From Roseivirga sp. UBA6052 (GTDB lineage: Bacteria > Bacteroidota > Bacteroidia > Cytophagales > Cyclobacteriaceae): DNA of 64,000 nucleotides. Of the stretch, positions 16,782 to 25,401 are shown in pieces. The position numbers were made by a program, and so were the translations under genes. A model generated the notes under the pieces. The model did not search any database and had not been told where the DNA came from. It saw only the letters and a list, made by a program, of their open reading frames with translations. The number at the start of each line of letters is the position of its first letter. Within the stretch, counting starts at the first letter, position 1. The stretch covers positions 310,001-374,000 of the forward strand of contig DIYO01000004.1 of NCBI GenBank assembly GCA_002427755.1, given 5' to 3'.

Positions 16782-17432
16782 CTACATCTTCCTCATCAAT
16801 TCGGATTCATAGAAATAGCAACCCTTATCTTCTTGTTGAGCCACTTTCATAATGGCATCTGCCACCTTATCTCCATGAATTGGTCTATACTTCTTCCAAG
16901 GACCTACAAACGGAATAATTCGAGTAATGGCTTGAGCAAATTTTTCTCCGGGCCTGCTTTCTTTACGATTACCTCTCAAAAGAGATGGCTTGAAGATATA
17001 TCTCGTGCGGTAATCTAAGAACGAAATTTTGTCTTCCAGCTCGCCCTTTACTCTGTTATAGAAATAACGGCTTTTCATATTGGCTCCCATTGCCGAAACA
17101 ATGAAAAACCGATCAGCACCTTCTTTAAGGCCTCGTTTGGCTAGTTCATAAGGATAGGTAAAATCGACTTTATAGAAAGCTTCTTTTGAGCCGGCAACTT
17201 TAATTGTAGTTCCTAAGGTACAGAAGACATCATCTCCTTTTGGGAAGTCTGACATTTGAGAAAGCTCATCGAAATTTATGACTTGTTGAATGAGCTTATC
17301 GTGCTCTAGATTGAGTGGCTTACGCACTAACGCAATGACTTGACCATAGTCGTTGCTGTTAAGGAGTTTTTGAGTTAGTGACCTGCCAATCAATCCGCTT
17401 GCACCAGCGATGATTGCAGTTTTTGATTCCAT
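16782..17432 (-). CDS. NAD(P)-binding Rossmann-fold protein, HTATIP2/TIP30-like
   Basis: A 216-residue short-chain dehydrogenase-like protein of the atypical group. The dinucleotide-binding motif GASGLIGRSL is at residues 10-19, CTLGTTIKVAGSKEAFYKVD and FFIVSAMGANMKSRYFYNRVKGELE contain the conserved Ser...Tyr-x3-Lys-like site, and FKPSLLRGNR matches HTATIP2 relatives. Such proteins bind NADPH; their substrates are unclear. The gene overlaps the upstream thioredoxin-like gene by 43 bases in another frame, so the two are co-transcribed and probably coupled. Confidence 0.8.
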   Translation of the reverse strand: MESKTAIIAGASGLIGRSLTQKLLNSNDYGQVIALVRKPLNLEHDKLIQQVINFDELSQMSDFPKGDDVFCTLGTTIKVAGSKEAFYKVDFTYPYELAKRGLKEGADRFFIVSAMGANMKSRYFYNRVKGELEDKISFLDYRTRYIFKPSLLRGNRKESRPGEKFAQAITRIIPFVGPWKKYRPIHGDKVADAIMKVAQQEDKGCYFYESELMRKM

Positions 17433-18022
17433 ACATCTAAAATAGCCAAAAATTCATTTTGCAATGTATTTGCTCTGTCTTTGGCATACCATAAGTGCAT
17501 GTATTCAGTAAATTCTTTACCCGACTTAGCCTGAGAACCTTTGTTTTCTAAGAACTCTTGTTGAATTGGTTGTGGTCTAGGACCCCAATCCCCTAAGACA
17601 TTTAAGTCAGAATCCAGCGCAATCAATTTTGGAATAGAACGACCACCGTTCGTTAAGAACTGATCTATTACCTCCGGATGCTCATCGCGTAAAATCAATT
17701 TCAAATCGATATTTGGGTTTAAAGAAGCCATCTTTTGAATGAAGGGTAAGCTTTGAGCAGCATCACCACACCAGCCTTCTGTAACTACCAACCAAGTCAT
17801 GGGCAGATCTATCTCTAAAACTTTAGATTCCAATTCTGGAGTGAGTTTTCCAATCTTATCCCACTTACGCATGCGCTTGTCATTCAGTCTAGCATAGTTG
17901 AGCATACTTTCAGACTGATTAGAACCAGTGGTCATATTTTTAGCCATTAACTGATCTAATAATTCGCGGTAAGCGTCATATCCATACGCATTATCCAACA
18001 AGGCCGGTGTAATTACTTTCAT
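17390..18022 (-). CDS. thioredoxin-like protein with a WCGDA site
   Basis: A 210-residue cytoplasmic protein (no signal peptide) of the thioredoxin-like family common in Bacteroidota (Thioredoxin_9 group, by recall). The active-site strand MTWLVVTEGWCGDAAQSLP has a single cysteine: the normal C-x-x-C is replaced by CGDA, so a standard dithiol-disulfide exchange is not possible. GRSIPKLIALD gives the cis-proline region. It could act as a monothiol reductase, a chaperone, or use a partner thiol. The 3' end overlaps the Rossmann-fold gene. Confidence 0.8.
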   Translation of the reverse strand: MKVITPALLDNAYGYDAYRELLDQLMAKNMTTGSNQSESMLNYARLNDKRMRKWDKIGKLTPELESKVLEIDLPMTWLVVTEGWCGDAAQSLPFIQKMASLNPNIDLKLILRDEHPEVIDQFLTNGGRSIPKLIALDSDLNVLGDWGPRPQPIQQEFLENKGSQAKSGKEFTEYMHLWYAKDRANTLQNEFLAILDVWNQKLQSSLVQAD

Positions 18023-18053
18023 TACTTCAATGTTATAACACTGAAACTAAATT

Positions 18054-18470
18054 TTATTTAGAAAAGTTCGCTGTTTCCCAAGTTTTATACTGCTCCAAAT
18101 CTTCTCTGAAACAACGGCCGAGCCAAACCAAAATCGTGGCATCATCAACCAAACCGGCAATGGGTATAAAATCAGGTAAAGCATCTAAAGGAGCCAAGAA
18201 ATACAAGAGCCCTGCAAGAATCATTACAAGAGTTTGCCAAGGAACATCTGTATAAGCGCCAGAAATGGTATTGGAGAGCATTCTACCTATCAGCTTGAGG
18301 TAGTTCACCATTTTGTCTTTGAGACTATCATCGCTTTCGGTAGCCTCTAGCCTGTCATTAAGCTTTTCTAAAACCTTTTTGAGCTCATCATGATCGTTAA
18401 CGATGGTTTTAGCCTTCTCTCTAAACTTATTGAAATACTTCTGTTCTTTCTGATTTGGCTCTTTCTCCAT
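18054..18470 (-). CDS. YkvA/DUF1232-family protein
   Basis: A 138-residue protein with a charged, probably coiled N-terminal half (residues 5-55) and a C-terminal DUF1232 core: ILAGLLYFLAPLDALPDFIP followed by IAGLVDDATILVWL. Family members, including B. subtilis YkvA, are small membrane-associated proteins of unknown role. It begins one base after the stop of the upstream membrane protein, so the two form a unit. Confidence 0.8.
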   Translation of the reverse strand: MEKEPNQKEQKYFNKFREKAKTIVNDHDELKKVLEKLNDRLEATESDDSLKDKMVNYLKLIGRMLSNTISGAYTDVPWQTLVMILAGLLYFLAPLDALPDFIPIAGLVDDATILVWLGRCFREDLEQYKTWETANFSK

Positions 18471-18471
18471 C

Positions 18472-18993
18472 TTACAAAAATAGTCTTAATTCGTTTTTCA
18501 CAATAGACAATGCATCCACAGTTGGGTCACTTTCCAACTTCATCATTTCTCCGAAAATTGCCTCAGCTAAATCTACCGCGTTCTTCGTGCCATCCATTTG
18601 TGCAGATGCAGTTTGTATTACCGTAATAATGGCATTGATTGCTTTCTTGGTAGCATTCCAGGCATCATCAGACATATATACTTGCTGAGAAAGATTATGG
18701 TTCTGCTCTTCTCTTATTTCCTTCAATAGCAATTGTTGAAAATCGAAGGCAGACATTTGAGGGTCGCTCAATCTCAGCAACATGTTATTGGGAGAAACCC
18801 TTTCCAATAGCAATGCAATCCTTTCATAGGCCTGTAGCCTAATAGGCAATATCACTTCTGTATTCTTAGCTTTTAGCTCTACCATCTTTTGGTCGAATTG
18901 TTTATTGAGGAAACTTCTTACCACTAAAAACATGGCATAAAGTACCAAAAGAGCGGGAACTAAAATTTTGATAAGTTCAGTTGTATAATCCAT
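18472..18993 (-). CDS. membrane-anchored protein of unknown function
   Basis: A 173-residue protein with one N-terminal helix (about residues 9-29) followed by a long, predominantly helical cytoplasmic part with heptad-like spacing (KNTEVILPIRLQAYERIALL). It seems to be a conserved Bacteroidota protein without an assigned function. I start at the ATG at 18993 (MDYTTELIK); a TTG two codons upstream is possible. It is the first gene of a pair with the DUF1232 protein and is divergent from the IscA-like gene. Confidence 0.65.
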   Translation of the reverse strand: MDYTTELIKILVPALLVLYAMFLVVRSFLNKQFDQKMVELKAKNTEVILPIRLQAYERIALLLERVSPNNMLLRLSDPQMSAFDFQQLLLKEIREEQNHNLSQQVYMSDDAWNATKKAINAIITVIQTASAQMDGTKNAVDLAEAIFGEMMKLESDPTVDALSIVKNELRLFL

Positions 18994-19046
18994 GAACAAT
19001 AGGTGAGATTATGAGTCTTGAAAATAGTCAGATTCTCATTTAGTAT

Positions 19047-19054
19047 TAAGTTTG
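19047..19054 (+). promoter_or_regulatory. -7 box for the IscA-like/ATP-grasp operon
   Basis: TAAGTTTG matches TAnnTTTG exactly and lies 21 bases before the ATG at 19076. A -33 TTTG is not obvious. Confidence 0.5.
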
Positions 19055-19075
19055 TCAGCGAATTTCTAAGTCAAT

Positions 19076-19390
19076 ATGCTAATAGAACCAGTTACCCTCA
19101 CCCCTAAAGCCATTAAAGAGGTTAAAAACATAATGGCCAACAAGAATATTCCTGAAGGCTATGGACTACGTATAGAAGTTAAAGGCGGAGCTGGTTGTAT
19201 GGGATTGGGTTATGGTTTAGGATTCGATAAGCCTAAAGACGGTGACATGAGTTATGAGGTTGACGGAATAACAGTTCATGTTGAAAAGCGGCAGACCATG
19301 TATTTGGTAGGGCTAGAGGTTGATTTCTATGAAGGCAACGATGCACGCGGATTTACATTTGTCAATCCTAATAGTGTAAACCAAGAATGA
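19076..19390 (+). CDS. HesB/IscA-like protein lacking the C-terminal Cys pair
   Basis: A 104-residue protein with the A-type iron-sulfur carrier fold: LTPKAIKEVKNIMANKNIPE at the start, GLRIEVKGGAGCMGLGYGLG with the first conserved cysteine, and a GFTFVNPN ending. The canonical C-x-C pair that should follow NPN is missing: the protein ends NPNSVNQE. With one of three ligand cysteines it is unlikely to carry a cluster in the standard way. Its stop overlaps the ATG of the ATP-grasp gene (ATGA). Confidence 0.85.
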   Translation: MLIEPVTLTPKAIKEVKNIMANKNIPEGYGLRIEVKGGAGCMGLGYGLGFDKPKDGDMSYEVDGITVHVEKRQTMYLVGLEVDFYEGNDARGFTFVNPNSVNQE

Positions 19391-20280
19391 GCCACGTTTA
19401 CGACATTGTGATTTTATCGGACGACCGATACATCATAACTGAGAACCCTGATCCGAGCAAAACAAATGGAATTCTCGAAGATCGTATTGTCCAAACGGCT
19501 TTTGAAAAGCGCGGCTTTAAAGTTGGCAGAAAAAGCTGGTCTGATCCTGAATTCGATTGGTCAAGCACCAAGGCTGTGATTTTCCGTACCACTTGGGATT
19601 ATTTTGAACGCTATGAAGAGTGGATTAATTGGCTAGAGCATGCGGGTAAGGTCACTCAGATGATCAATCCTTTTGAACAGATCAAATGGAATATGGACAA
19701 ACATTACCTTAGAGATTTGTCTAATAAAGACATAAACATACCCGAGACGCATTTTATAGAAGCCGGTGAAGAAACTACGCTATCAGAATTGATCGAAGCT
19801 AAAGGATGGCGCAAAGCAATATTAAAGCCCTGCTTTTCGGGAGCTGCTAGACACACTTATAAAATTGAAGGTGAAGTTAATCCCGCTTTAGAAAAGACCT
19901 TCCAAGATTTAATATCAAAAGAAGCCATGATGCTTCAGCCTTTTCAGGAAAATGTAGTAGAACAGGGTGAAATATCACTTATGGTGATGGGCAGAGAATT
20001 CACCCATGGTGTATTAAAGATTGCCAAACCAGGCGACTTTAGAGTCCAAGATGATTTTGGAGGAACCGTACAGGACTACGTACCAAATAAGGAGGAAATC
20101 GCTTTTGCTGAAAAAGTAGTAGGAGCCTGTGAGCCATTTCCGAATTATGCCCGAGTAGATATCATTAGAGATAACAACAACGAACTCGCCTTAATTGAAC
20201 TTGAATTGATTGAACCAGAACTATGGTTTAGGCTGTATCCTAAGGCTGCCGATGTTCTAGCTGCATCCATTTCTATTTGA
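19387..20280 (+). CDS. ATP-grasp domain protein, glutathione synthetase/RimK-like
   Basis: A 297-residue protein with an ATP-grasp fold: an N-terminal domain (VIFRTTWDYFERYEEWINWL), a nucleotide-binding part (AILKPCFSGAARHTYKI with the ATP-contacting Lys), a hinge (MMLQPFQENVVEQGEISLMV) and metal-binding acidic residues near the end (YARVDIIRDNN, LIELELIEPELWF). ATP-grasp enzymes join a carboxylate to an amine or thiol through an acyl phosphate. The substrate is unknown. It overlaps the IscA-like gene by four bases. Confidence 0.8.
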   Translation: MSHVYDIVILSDDRYIITENPDPSKTNGILEDRIVQTAFEKRGFKVGRKSWSDPEFDWSSTKAVIFRTTWDYFERYEEWINWLEHAGKVTQMINPFEQIKWNMDKHYLRDLSNKDINIPETHFIEAGEETTLSELIEAKGWRKAILKPCFSGAARHTYKIEGEVNPALEKTFQDLISKEAMMLQPFQENVVEQGEISLMVMGREFTHGVLKIAKPGDFRVQDDFGGTVQDYVPNKEEIAFAEKVVGACEPFPNYARVDIIRDNNNELALIELELIEPELWFRLYPKAADVLAASISI

Positions 20281-20334
20281 TTTTTTAATCGACTTACCTA
20301 TTTTGAGTTTAAATCAACTTTAAACTCACACATT

Positions 20335-21003
20335 ATGTCATCTTCGACCTTAGGTTGGATAGCTGCAGGAATAGTTATCCTCATTGAAATCATCTTCATT
20401 TTTGATGTAGCCTTTAACAAGAAAAGTAAGCTTAGACCAATTATCAAAGATTCTAGTTCACAAGAAGATGTGAACAAAAAGCCTTATAGCTTTTCACGCA
20501 CCCAACTCCTTTGGTGGACCGTCATTGTTATTACCTGCTTTGTCATTAACATGGCCATTACGGGTAACATAGACGGAATCATCGTTGGTTCTTCATTGGT
20601 TCTTTTGGGTATAAGTGCTGGTACAACATTGGCAGGCAGAGTAATTGATAATTCTCAATCAGACGCGAGTGACCAAACACATCAAGATGAGCCTTCAGAA
20701 GGCTTTTGGATGGATATTTTATCTGACCAAAACGGAGTAAGCATCCACCGCTTTCAAGCACTCTTGTTCAATATCTCAATTGGAATTGCATTTATTGTGC
20801 AATTTATCGCTTCTATGAAAAGCGCTACAACGGGTCAGGTAATACCATTGCCTGAATTAGATCAAGCGAGTTTAGGTCTCTTGGGTATTAGCTCCGGAAC
20901 TTATGCGGCACTGAAATTCAACGAGAATCTCAGCTCGAAGTCTCAAGCACCGGCTAGCACTTCAACTGCTACAGAAACAGATAGCACAGCTACAACAAAA
21001 TAA
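20335..21003 (+). CDS. four-helix membrane protein of unknown function
   Basis: A 222-residue protein with four hydrophobic helices in two similar halves. Each half has a helix followed by a Gly-rich one: YSFSRTQLLWWTVIVITCFV with LLGISAGTTLAGRVID, then HRFQALLFNISIGIAFIVQF with LLGISSGTYAALKFNE. The internal repeat suggests duplication of a two-helix unit. The C-terminus is a Ser/Thr/Ala-rich tail. I recognise similar unnamed membrane proteins in other bacteria but know no function. Confidence 0.65.
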   Translation: MSSSTLGWIAAGIVILIEIIFIFDVAFNKKSKLRPIIKDSSSQEDVNKKPYSFSRTQLLWWTVIVITCFVINMAITGNIDGIIVGSSLVLLGISAGTTLAGRVIDNSQSDASDQTHQDEPSEGFWMDILSDQNGVSIHRFQALLFNISIGIAFIVQFIASMKSATTGQVIPLPELDQASLGLLGISSGTYAALKFNENLSSKSQAPASTSTATETDSTATTK

Positions 21004-21012
21004 AATCATGAT

Positions 21013-21036
21013 TAGCCCTTGTCTAGACAGGGGCTA
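21013..21036. repeat. inverted repeat after the membrane protein gene
   Basis: TAGCCCTTGTC-TA-GACAGGGGCTA pairs over eleven positions with one G-U pair. The following AACTCTATT is only weakly U-rich, so it may be a poor terminator or a processing site. Confidence 0.4.
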
Positions 21037-21063
21037 ACTCTATTGCTTAATTAACATATCAGC

Positions 21064-21264
21064 ATGTTCAGTAAAAAGCCCAAAAGTTATGAAGTAGATG
21101 GTAAGCAGTTTAAATGTACTGTATGCCAGCATACAGAATTCACTCAACGCTCGGCTCAGCTTAACTCTTCAATCTCTTCTTTTTTTGGTCTAGACTGGAC
21201 TGATCGATCAGCTGAATGTCTAGTATGCGAGAAATGTGGTTATGTGCACTGGTTTTTGGTCTAG
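21064..21264 (+). CDS. small zinc-ribbon protein
   Basis: A 66-residue protein with two C-x2-C knuckles, FKCTVCQHTEF (residues 17-27) and CLVCEKCGYVHWF, that should form one zinc ribbon. Between them lies SSISSFFGLDWTDRSAE. Similar small ribbons occur widely in bacteria and are sometimes called DNA-binding without evidence. The last four bases overlap the end of the convergent helicase gene. Confidence 0.75.
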   Translation: MFSKKPKSYEVDGKQFKCTVCQHTEFTQRSAQLNSSISSFFGLDWTDRSAECLVCEKCGYVHWFLV

Positions 21265-23147
21265 TCGTACAGATACTCAAAAGCACTCTTGTAGCTACCC
21301 AACTGCTGCGCATAATCAAGCACTTGATTATAAAAGGCATCTTTTCCTAAAGTCCCAGAATCTCCAACAATAACTAGTTTAGTTCTTGCTCTAGTCATAG
21401 CTACATTCATTCTACGGTATTCCTTCAAAAAACCAATTTCATTTTTTTCATTAGAGCGTGTTAGGCTAATGTAGATCACATCCCTCTCCTGACCTTGGAA
21501 AGCATCGACTGTATTAACCGAAATATTATCTCTTACATTATCCAAAGCAGGAGTCTTCATAACAAGGAATCTTAGCTTTTCTATCTGTGCTTTATAAGGG
21601 GCAATAATACCTATAGATTGATGTAAGGAAATATTTCTAGAAAGATGCTTAATGAGAAGTTCGGCCTCCTCATCATTATAAGTGCTCAACGTTTCTTTCT
21701 TTACCTTCTCAGAAAACCCGGCACCGGCTGTATCAATAAATAGAAAATGATCATCATTGACTTCTCTCTCTCGAAGCACAACATCTTCAGCAGTCTTTAG
21801 CTTCCCCTTGTAAAAATAGTCACCTGAGAACTTCATGATTTCCGGATGCATTCTATACTGGGTCTCTAGCATTTCTGAAGCTTCTTCTATTTGCATGGCT
21901 TTTTCGAAGAGCGTTTCAGCCAAACCTGACTTTGCTGCCTTGATGGACTTAATGGTTGGAGGTAATTGCAAATGATCGCCCGCCATTACCACTCGATAAG
22001 CCTTCTGTATGGCAATCCAACAAGCAGGTTCTAGCGCTTGGCTGGCCTCATCGATAAATACGGTTTTGAAGGTTCTATCTTCTAATAGGCGATTAGTTGA
22101 GCCCACCAGCGTACAGGCCACAACTTGAGCTCGATCCATTAAATCTTCTGTAATCTGAGATTCAATACGATCTGCATCTTCTCGTAACATGCGTGCTTCT
22201 TTCATAATCAGCTTGCGCTGCATGCGCTCTTCATGGCCAAAACTACGTTTGTACTTTTGCCCCATTCTTCGGTATTCATCAGATCGCTTTCTAATCTCCT
22301 TGAGCTCTCTAAAAAATCCATGCTTTGAGATTTTTACATCTAAACTATTCTCTATTACCTCGGGCGTTAATCTTGCAGGGTGACCTAAACGAAGCACTTC
22401 TATCCCCAGATTATCTAATTTCTCAACGATCAGATCAACCGCTGCATTACTTTGTGCACAGACCAATATTTGACGCTCATTTTTAACCACCTCTTTAATG
22501 GCATTCACCAAAGTGGTGGTTTTCCCAGTTCCAGGTGGTCCATGGATGATGGAGATATCTTTACCGTTAAATACTTTGGATAGCGCTCTATTCTGGCCCT
22601 CATTTAAATTCACTGACTGAAAATCGAAGCCATTTTTAAATTCAGGTACTTTAGCCCCATAAAAGATCTCTCTTAGATCGGCCAAGCGCCCCTTATCGGC
22701 TTTGAGAACCACCATTAACGCTTTGTACATCTCGCGATAGCTGCCTTCATCAAAGAGCAGGTTCACACCTAGCTTACCTTGATTAATCCAATCTGGCATC
22801 TGCTCTGAATTGAGTACTACACGCATTTTGTTATCCCTAACATAGCTGATAACACCAGATACCGTTTCAGCATCATCTCCGTGCCCTGTAAACAAACTTG
22901 CAACAGCACCCACTTGAAAAGCATGATTCTTGTCTTGATGAGAATTACGATCTACCTCAATGGTGTAACGCTCTCCAGTACTGATGTACTTATTCGCAAG
23001 TGTGACCGGATACCAAGTCACTCCCTGCTTTCTTCGTTCATCAATACTTGTGTTTAGCATTTTGCGCTGATACTGCGCATAATCCTCATCTTTCTCAATG
23101 TGAAGTAAATCGATGAGGTGGGAAATCTGCTCTTGTGCTTTAGTCAT
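21261..23147 (-). CDS. superfamily 1 helicase, IGHMBP2/UPF1-like
   Basis: A 628-residue helicase. An N-terminal beta-rich domain (about residues 45-130) precedes the Walker A motif IHGPPGTGKT (201-210), a long helical 1B-type insertion (about 265-340), the Walker B motif VFIDEASQALEPA (about 363), QYRMHPEIM, and the C-terminal motifs VNTVDAFQGQERDVIYISLT and RMNVAMTRARTKLVIVGD. This architecture is that of the UPF1-like SF1B group, 5'-to-3' enzymes acting on RNA or DNA. It is the last gene of a WD40-DivIVA-FolB-helicase operon, ten bases after folB. Confidence 0.88.
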   Translation of the reverse strand: MTKAQEQISHLIDLLHIEKDEDYAQYQRKMLNTSIDERRKQGVTWYPVTLANKYISTGERYTIEVDRNSHQDKNHAFQVGAVASLFTGHGDDAETVSGVISYVRDNKMRVVLNSEQMPDWINQGKLGVNLLFDEGSYREMYKALMVVLKADKGRLADLREIFYGAKVPEFKNGFDFQSVNLNEGQNRALSKVFNGKDISIIHGPPGTGKTTTLVNAIKEVVKNERQILVCAQSNAAVDLIVEKLDNLGIEVLRLGHPARLTPEVIENSLDVKISKHGFFRELKEIRKRSDEYRRMGQKYKRSFGHEERMQRKLIMKEARMLREDADRIESQITEDLMDRAQVVACTLVGSTNRLLEDRTFKTVFIDEASQALEPACWIAIQKAYRVVMAGDHLQLPPTIKSIKAAKSGLAETLFEKAMQIEEASEMLETQYRMHPEIMKFSGDYFYKGKLKTAEDVVLREREVNDDHFLFIDTAGAGFSEKVKKETLSTYNDEEAELLIKHLSRNISLHQSIGIIAPYKAQIEKLRFLVMKTPALDNVRDNISVNTVDAFQGQERDVIYISLTRSNEKNEIGFLKEYRRMNVAMTRARTKLVIVGDSGTLGKDAFYNQVLDYAQQLGSYKSAFEYLYD

Positions 23148-23157
23148 AAAGATTAGA

Positions 23158-23520
23158 TCAGAATTCTCTGATCATGGTAATTCTAGATTGATCAACCTTT
23201 CCGCCAACCGGAGGGTTTTTCTTAGCCACAGAAATTTCAATCTTTTTTACCTCTATAAAACTCTGCTGAATACGATCTACCATTCTTTGGGCCAAACGCT
23301 CCAGAAGTTTGGTTGAAATAGCCATCTCTTCTTTCACTATCTGATAAATACCTTCATAATTAACGGTACCAGAAAGGTCGTCTGTATCTGCTGCTGCGGA
23401 GAAATCTGTTGTTACATGAACGTCTATCACAAAGTCGTTACCTTCCTTACGTTCATACTCATAAAAACCATGAAAAGCATAGAATTCTATGCCTTCCAGT
23501 GATACAATATCTTGATTCAT
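23158..23520 (-). CDS. folB: dihydroneopterin aldolase
   Basis: FolB cleaves 7,8-dihydroneopterin to 6-hydroxymethyl-dihydropterin and glycolaldehyde in folate synthesis. The 120-residue protein has the diagnostic LEGIEFYAFHGFYEYERKEG start (substrate-binding Tyr and catalytic Lys region), DLSGTVNYEGIYQIV, LLERLAQRMVDRI and a final VAKKNPPVGGKVD. It begins one base after the DivIVA gene, a curious place for a folate gene; no other folate gene is near. Confidence 0.92.
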   Translation of the reverse strand: MNQDIVSLEGIEFYAFHGFYEYERKEGNDFVIDVHVTTDFSAAADTDDLSGTVNYEGIYQIVKEEMAISTKLLERLAQRMVDRIQQSFIEVKKIEISVAKKNPPVGGKVDQSRITMIREF

Positions 23521-23521
23521 T

Positions 23522-24412
23522 TTAATCGAATTGATCGAAGAAAGATCCTTTCTCCTTTTCTTCTTCGCTAGATTCTTCTGCTACCCGTGCTTCCTCTACT
23601 GCCACAGTTTCTTCAAGCACTTCAGCTTCCTCTACTGAATCTACTTGCTCTTCCATTATAGTATCTTCAACTACTTCTTCTACCGCATCATTTGTAGGTG
23701 CAGCTACAGGAGTATCTAGTTCTTCAAAAACACCATCTTCGTCAGCAGCATCTTCTACCATTTCATCAATGCTGGCTTCAGCTGCTTTTTTATCGTTCTC
23801 AACGATTATTTGATCGACATCAACTGGTGTTTTCTGGGTATCATTGATCTCTCGGCTTACTTCTTTGGCCTTCTTTAAGTGCGGTTTAATATCTGCAGGA
23901 AAATCTTCGTGACGACCAATTTTCGTGATAATGTCTTCGGCTAACATCTTAAGATCGCTCATTAATGAAGTCTTGTTCGCATCGAGACTTCTATACACCT
24001 GCTCTAGCTGACGGATCTCATCCTCCATATCATCAACTATAGTACGCGCTTTATTTTCCGCATCTTCAATAATTGATTTCGCTCTATTTTTGGCCTCAGA
24101 CATTAAAGCATCTGCCTTCATCTCAGTCTCTTTCATATGAAGTTCTGCAGTCTTAGTAGCCTGCTCAATCATATTGGCACCAGTATCTTCGGCAGTTTTT
24201 AGCGTTTTGAAAAGAGAATTCTCTACTTCTCTCAATTTCTTTACTTCGTTCTCAGCAGCCTCTAACTTATACTTAAGTTCTTTGCACTGGTCATTCATCC
24301 TCTCCCATTCTATAGAAAGAGAATTCAAAAATGCCTTTACCTCATCTTTGTCGTAACCTCTAAAACCTTTTTCGAACTCTTTTTGCCTAATCTCTAACGG
24401 AGTAATATTCAT
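23522..24412 (-). CDS. DivIVA-domain coiled-coil protein
   Basis: A 296-residue protein. Its N-terminus MNITPLEIRQKEFEKGFRGY, followed by DKDEVKAFLNSL, is the lipid-binding DivIVA/GpsB-type signature, followed by a long coiled coil (about residues 30-165) and an acidic Glu/Val/Ala-rich tail (about 205-290). In Gram-positive bacteria DivIVA marks curved membrane and organises division or polar growth. The Bacteroidota version is poorly studied. It lies between a WD40 gene and folB in one operon. Confidence 0.85.
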   Translation of the reverse strand: MNITPLEIRQKEFEKGFRGYDKDEVKAFLNSLSIEWERMNDQCKELKYKLEAAENEVKKLREVENSLFKTLKTAEDTGANMIEQATKTAELHMKETEMKADALMSEAKNRAKSIIEDAENKARTIVDDMEDEIRQLEQVYRSLDANKTSLMSDLKMLAEDIITKIGRHEDFPADIKPHLKKAKEVSREINDTQKTPVDVDQIIVENDKKAAEASIDEMVEDAADEDGVFEELDTPVAAPTNDAVEEVVEDTIMEEQVDSVEEAEVLEETVAVEEARVAEESSEEEKEKGSFFDQFD

Positions 24413-24424
24413 GTTAACCGATAA

Positions 24425-25333
24425 TTAAAATTTGATATCCCAGACCGAAATACTTCGATCGTCACTAGCAGATAGTAATAGGTCGTTGAAGTCTGTCCAA
24501 AGTACTCTGTTTACAGAAGTACCATGACCAGCATGACGTGCTTTGTCAATTACCTTCAGGAGTTGGAAAGTCTCGGCATCCCAGACCTTAATAGACTTAT
24601 CCATGCTACAAGTTACAAAATGTTTGGAATCAGGACTATAGCTCATGTGGTTTATTGCAAACATATGTGCTACAATCGACTCATGTTCAGAATATCCGCC
24701 CTCCGTATTCCATACCTTTAGATGAGCATCTCTACTACCACTAATTAAGTAACGTTCATCAGGTGAATACTGTACAGTAAAAACTGAAATTTTGTGGGCC
24801 TCTATATCATGTAGCAATTCGAAATCTTGCAGCTTGAAAATCCTGATATGATTATCGCTGTAACCTACCGCTAAATGTCCAAGACTCTCAGAGATTGAAA
24901 TCGTTCTAGCACTCTTGTCGCTATGCCTTAATACCTGAATTGTCTCTAGTGTGGTTAGGTCTAAGATATACACTTCTCCATTTGCCAATGCAGCAAATAT
25001 TCTATCCTTAACTACCTTAATATCGAAGATGGCACTTGTACCTAATTGAATTGACCCTAATTCCTTTTTCTCAGCTACATCAATTAAATGCAAACCATCG
25101 AAATTCTGCCCTACTATTAAAACCCCTCGTTCAGCATAATAATGCAGTGCATACACTGAGCTTGGCACTTTGGCAATCATTCGACCATCATCTAAATTAT
25201 TGAAATCCCACTGGGCAATTACGCCATCACCACCTGAACTAAAAAAGGTACTTCCAGGACCTCTCTCTAGCGTATAGACGCAATCTGAGTGTCCTCCAAT
25301 GGTTTTTACATTCTCTACTAGAATATTAGGCAT
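24425..25333 (-). CDS. WD40-repeat beta-propeller protein
   Basis: A 302-residue cytoplasmic protein (no signal peptide) made of about seven WD40 repeats: GGHSDCVYTLERG at the start, then HDIEAHKISVFTVQYSPDE, SGSRDAHLKVWNTEGG, FVTCSMDKSIKVWDAETF and LLSASDDRSISVWDI at the end. It should form one closed propeller, a scaffold for protein interactions. Bacterial stand-alone WD40 propellers are uncommon outside a few phyla. It opens the operon and lies 12 bases before the DivIVA gene, so the two products may act together (inference). Confidence 0.88.
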   Translation of the reverse strand: MPNILVENVKTIGGHSDCVYTLERGPGSTFFSSGGDGVIAQWDFNNLDDGRMIAKVPSSVYALHYYAERGVLIVGQNFDGLHLIDVAEKKELGSIQLGTSAIFDIKVVKDRIFAALANGEVYILDLTTLETIQVLRHSDKSARTISISESLGHLAVGYSDNHIRIFKLQDFELLHDIEAHKISVFTVQYSPDERYLISGSRDAHLKVWNTEGGYSEHESIVAHMFAINHMSYSPDSKHFVTCSMDKSIKVWDAETFQLLKVIDKARHAGHGTSVNRVLWTDFNDLLLSASDDRSISVWDIKF

Positions 25334-25401
25334 TGCAAAAAAGCTGCTATCTTCGATTTACGCTGTAAAGCTAATCAACAGAAGGCAAAGCCCTATTATC
25401 T

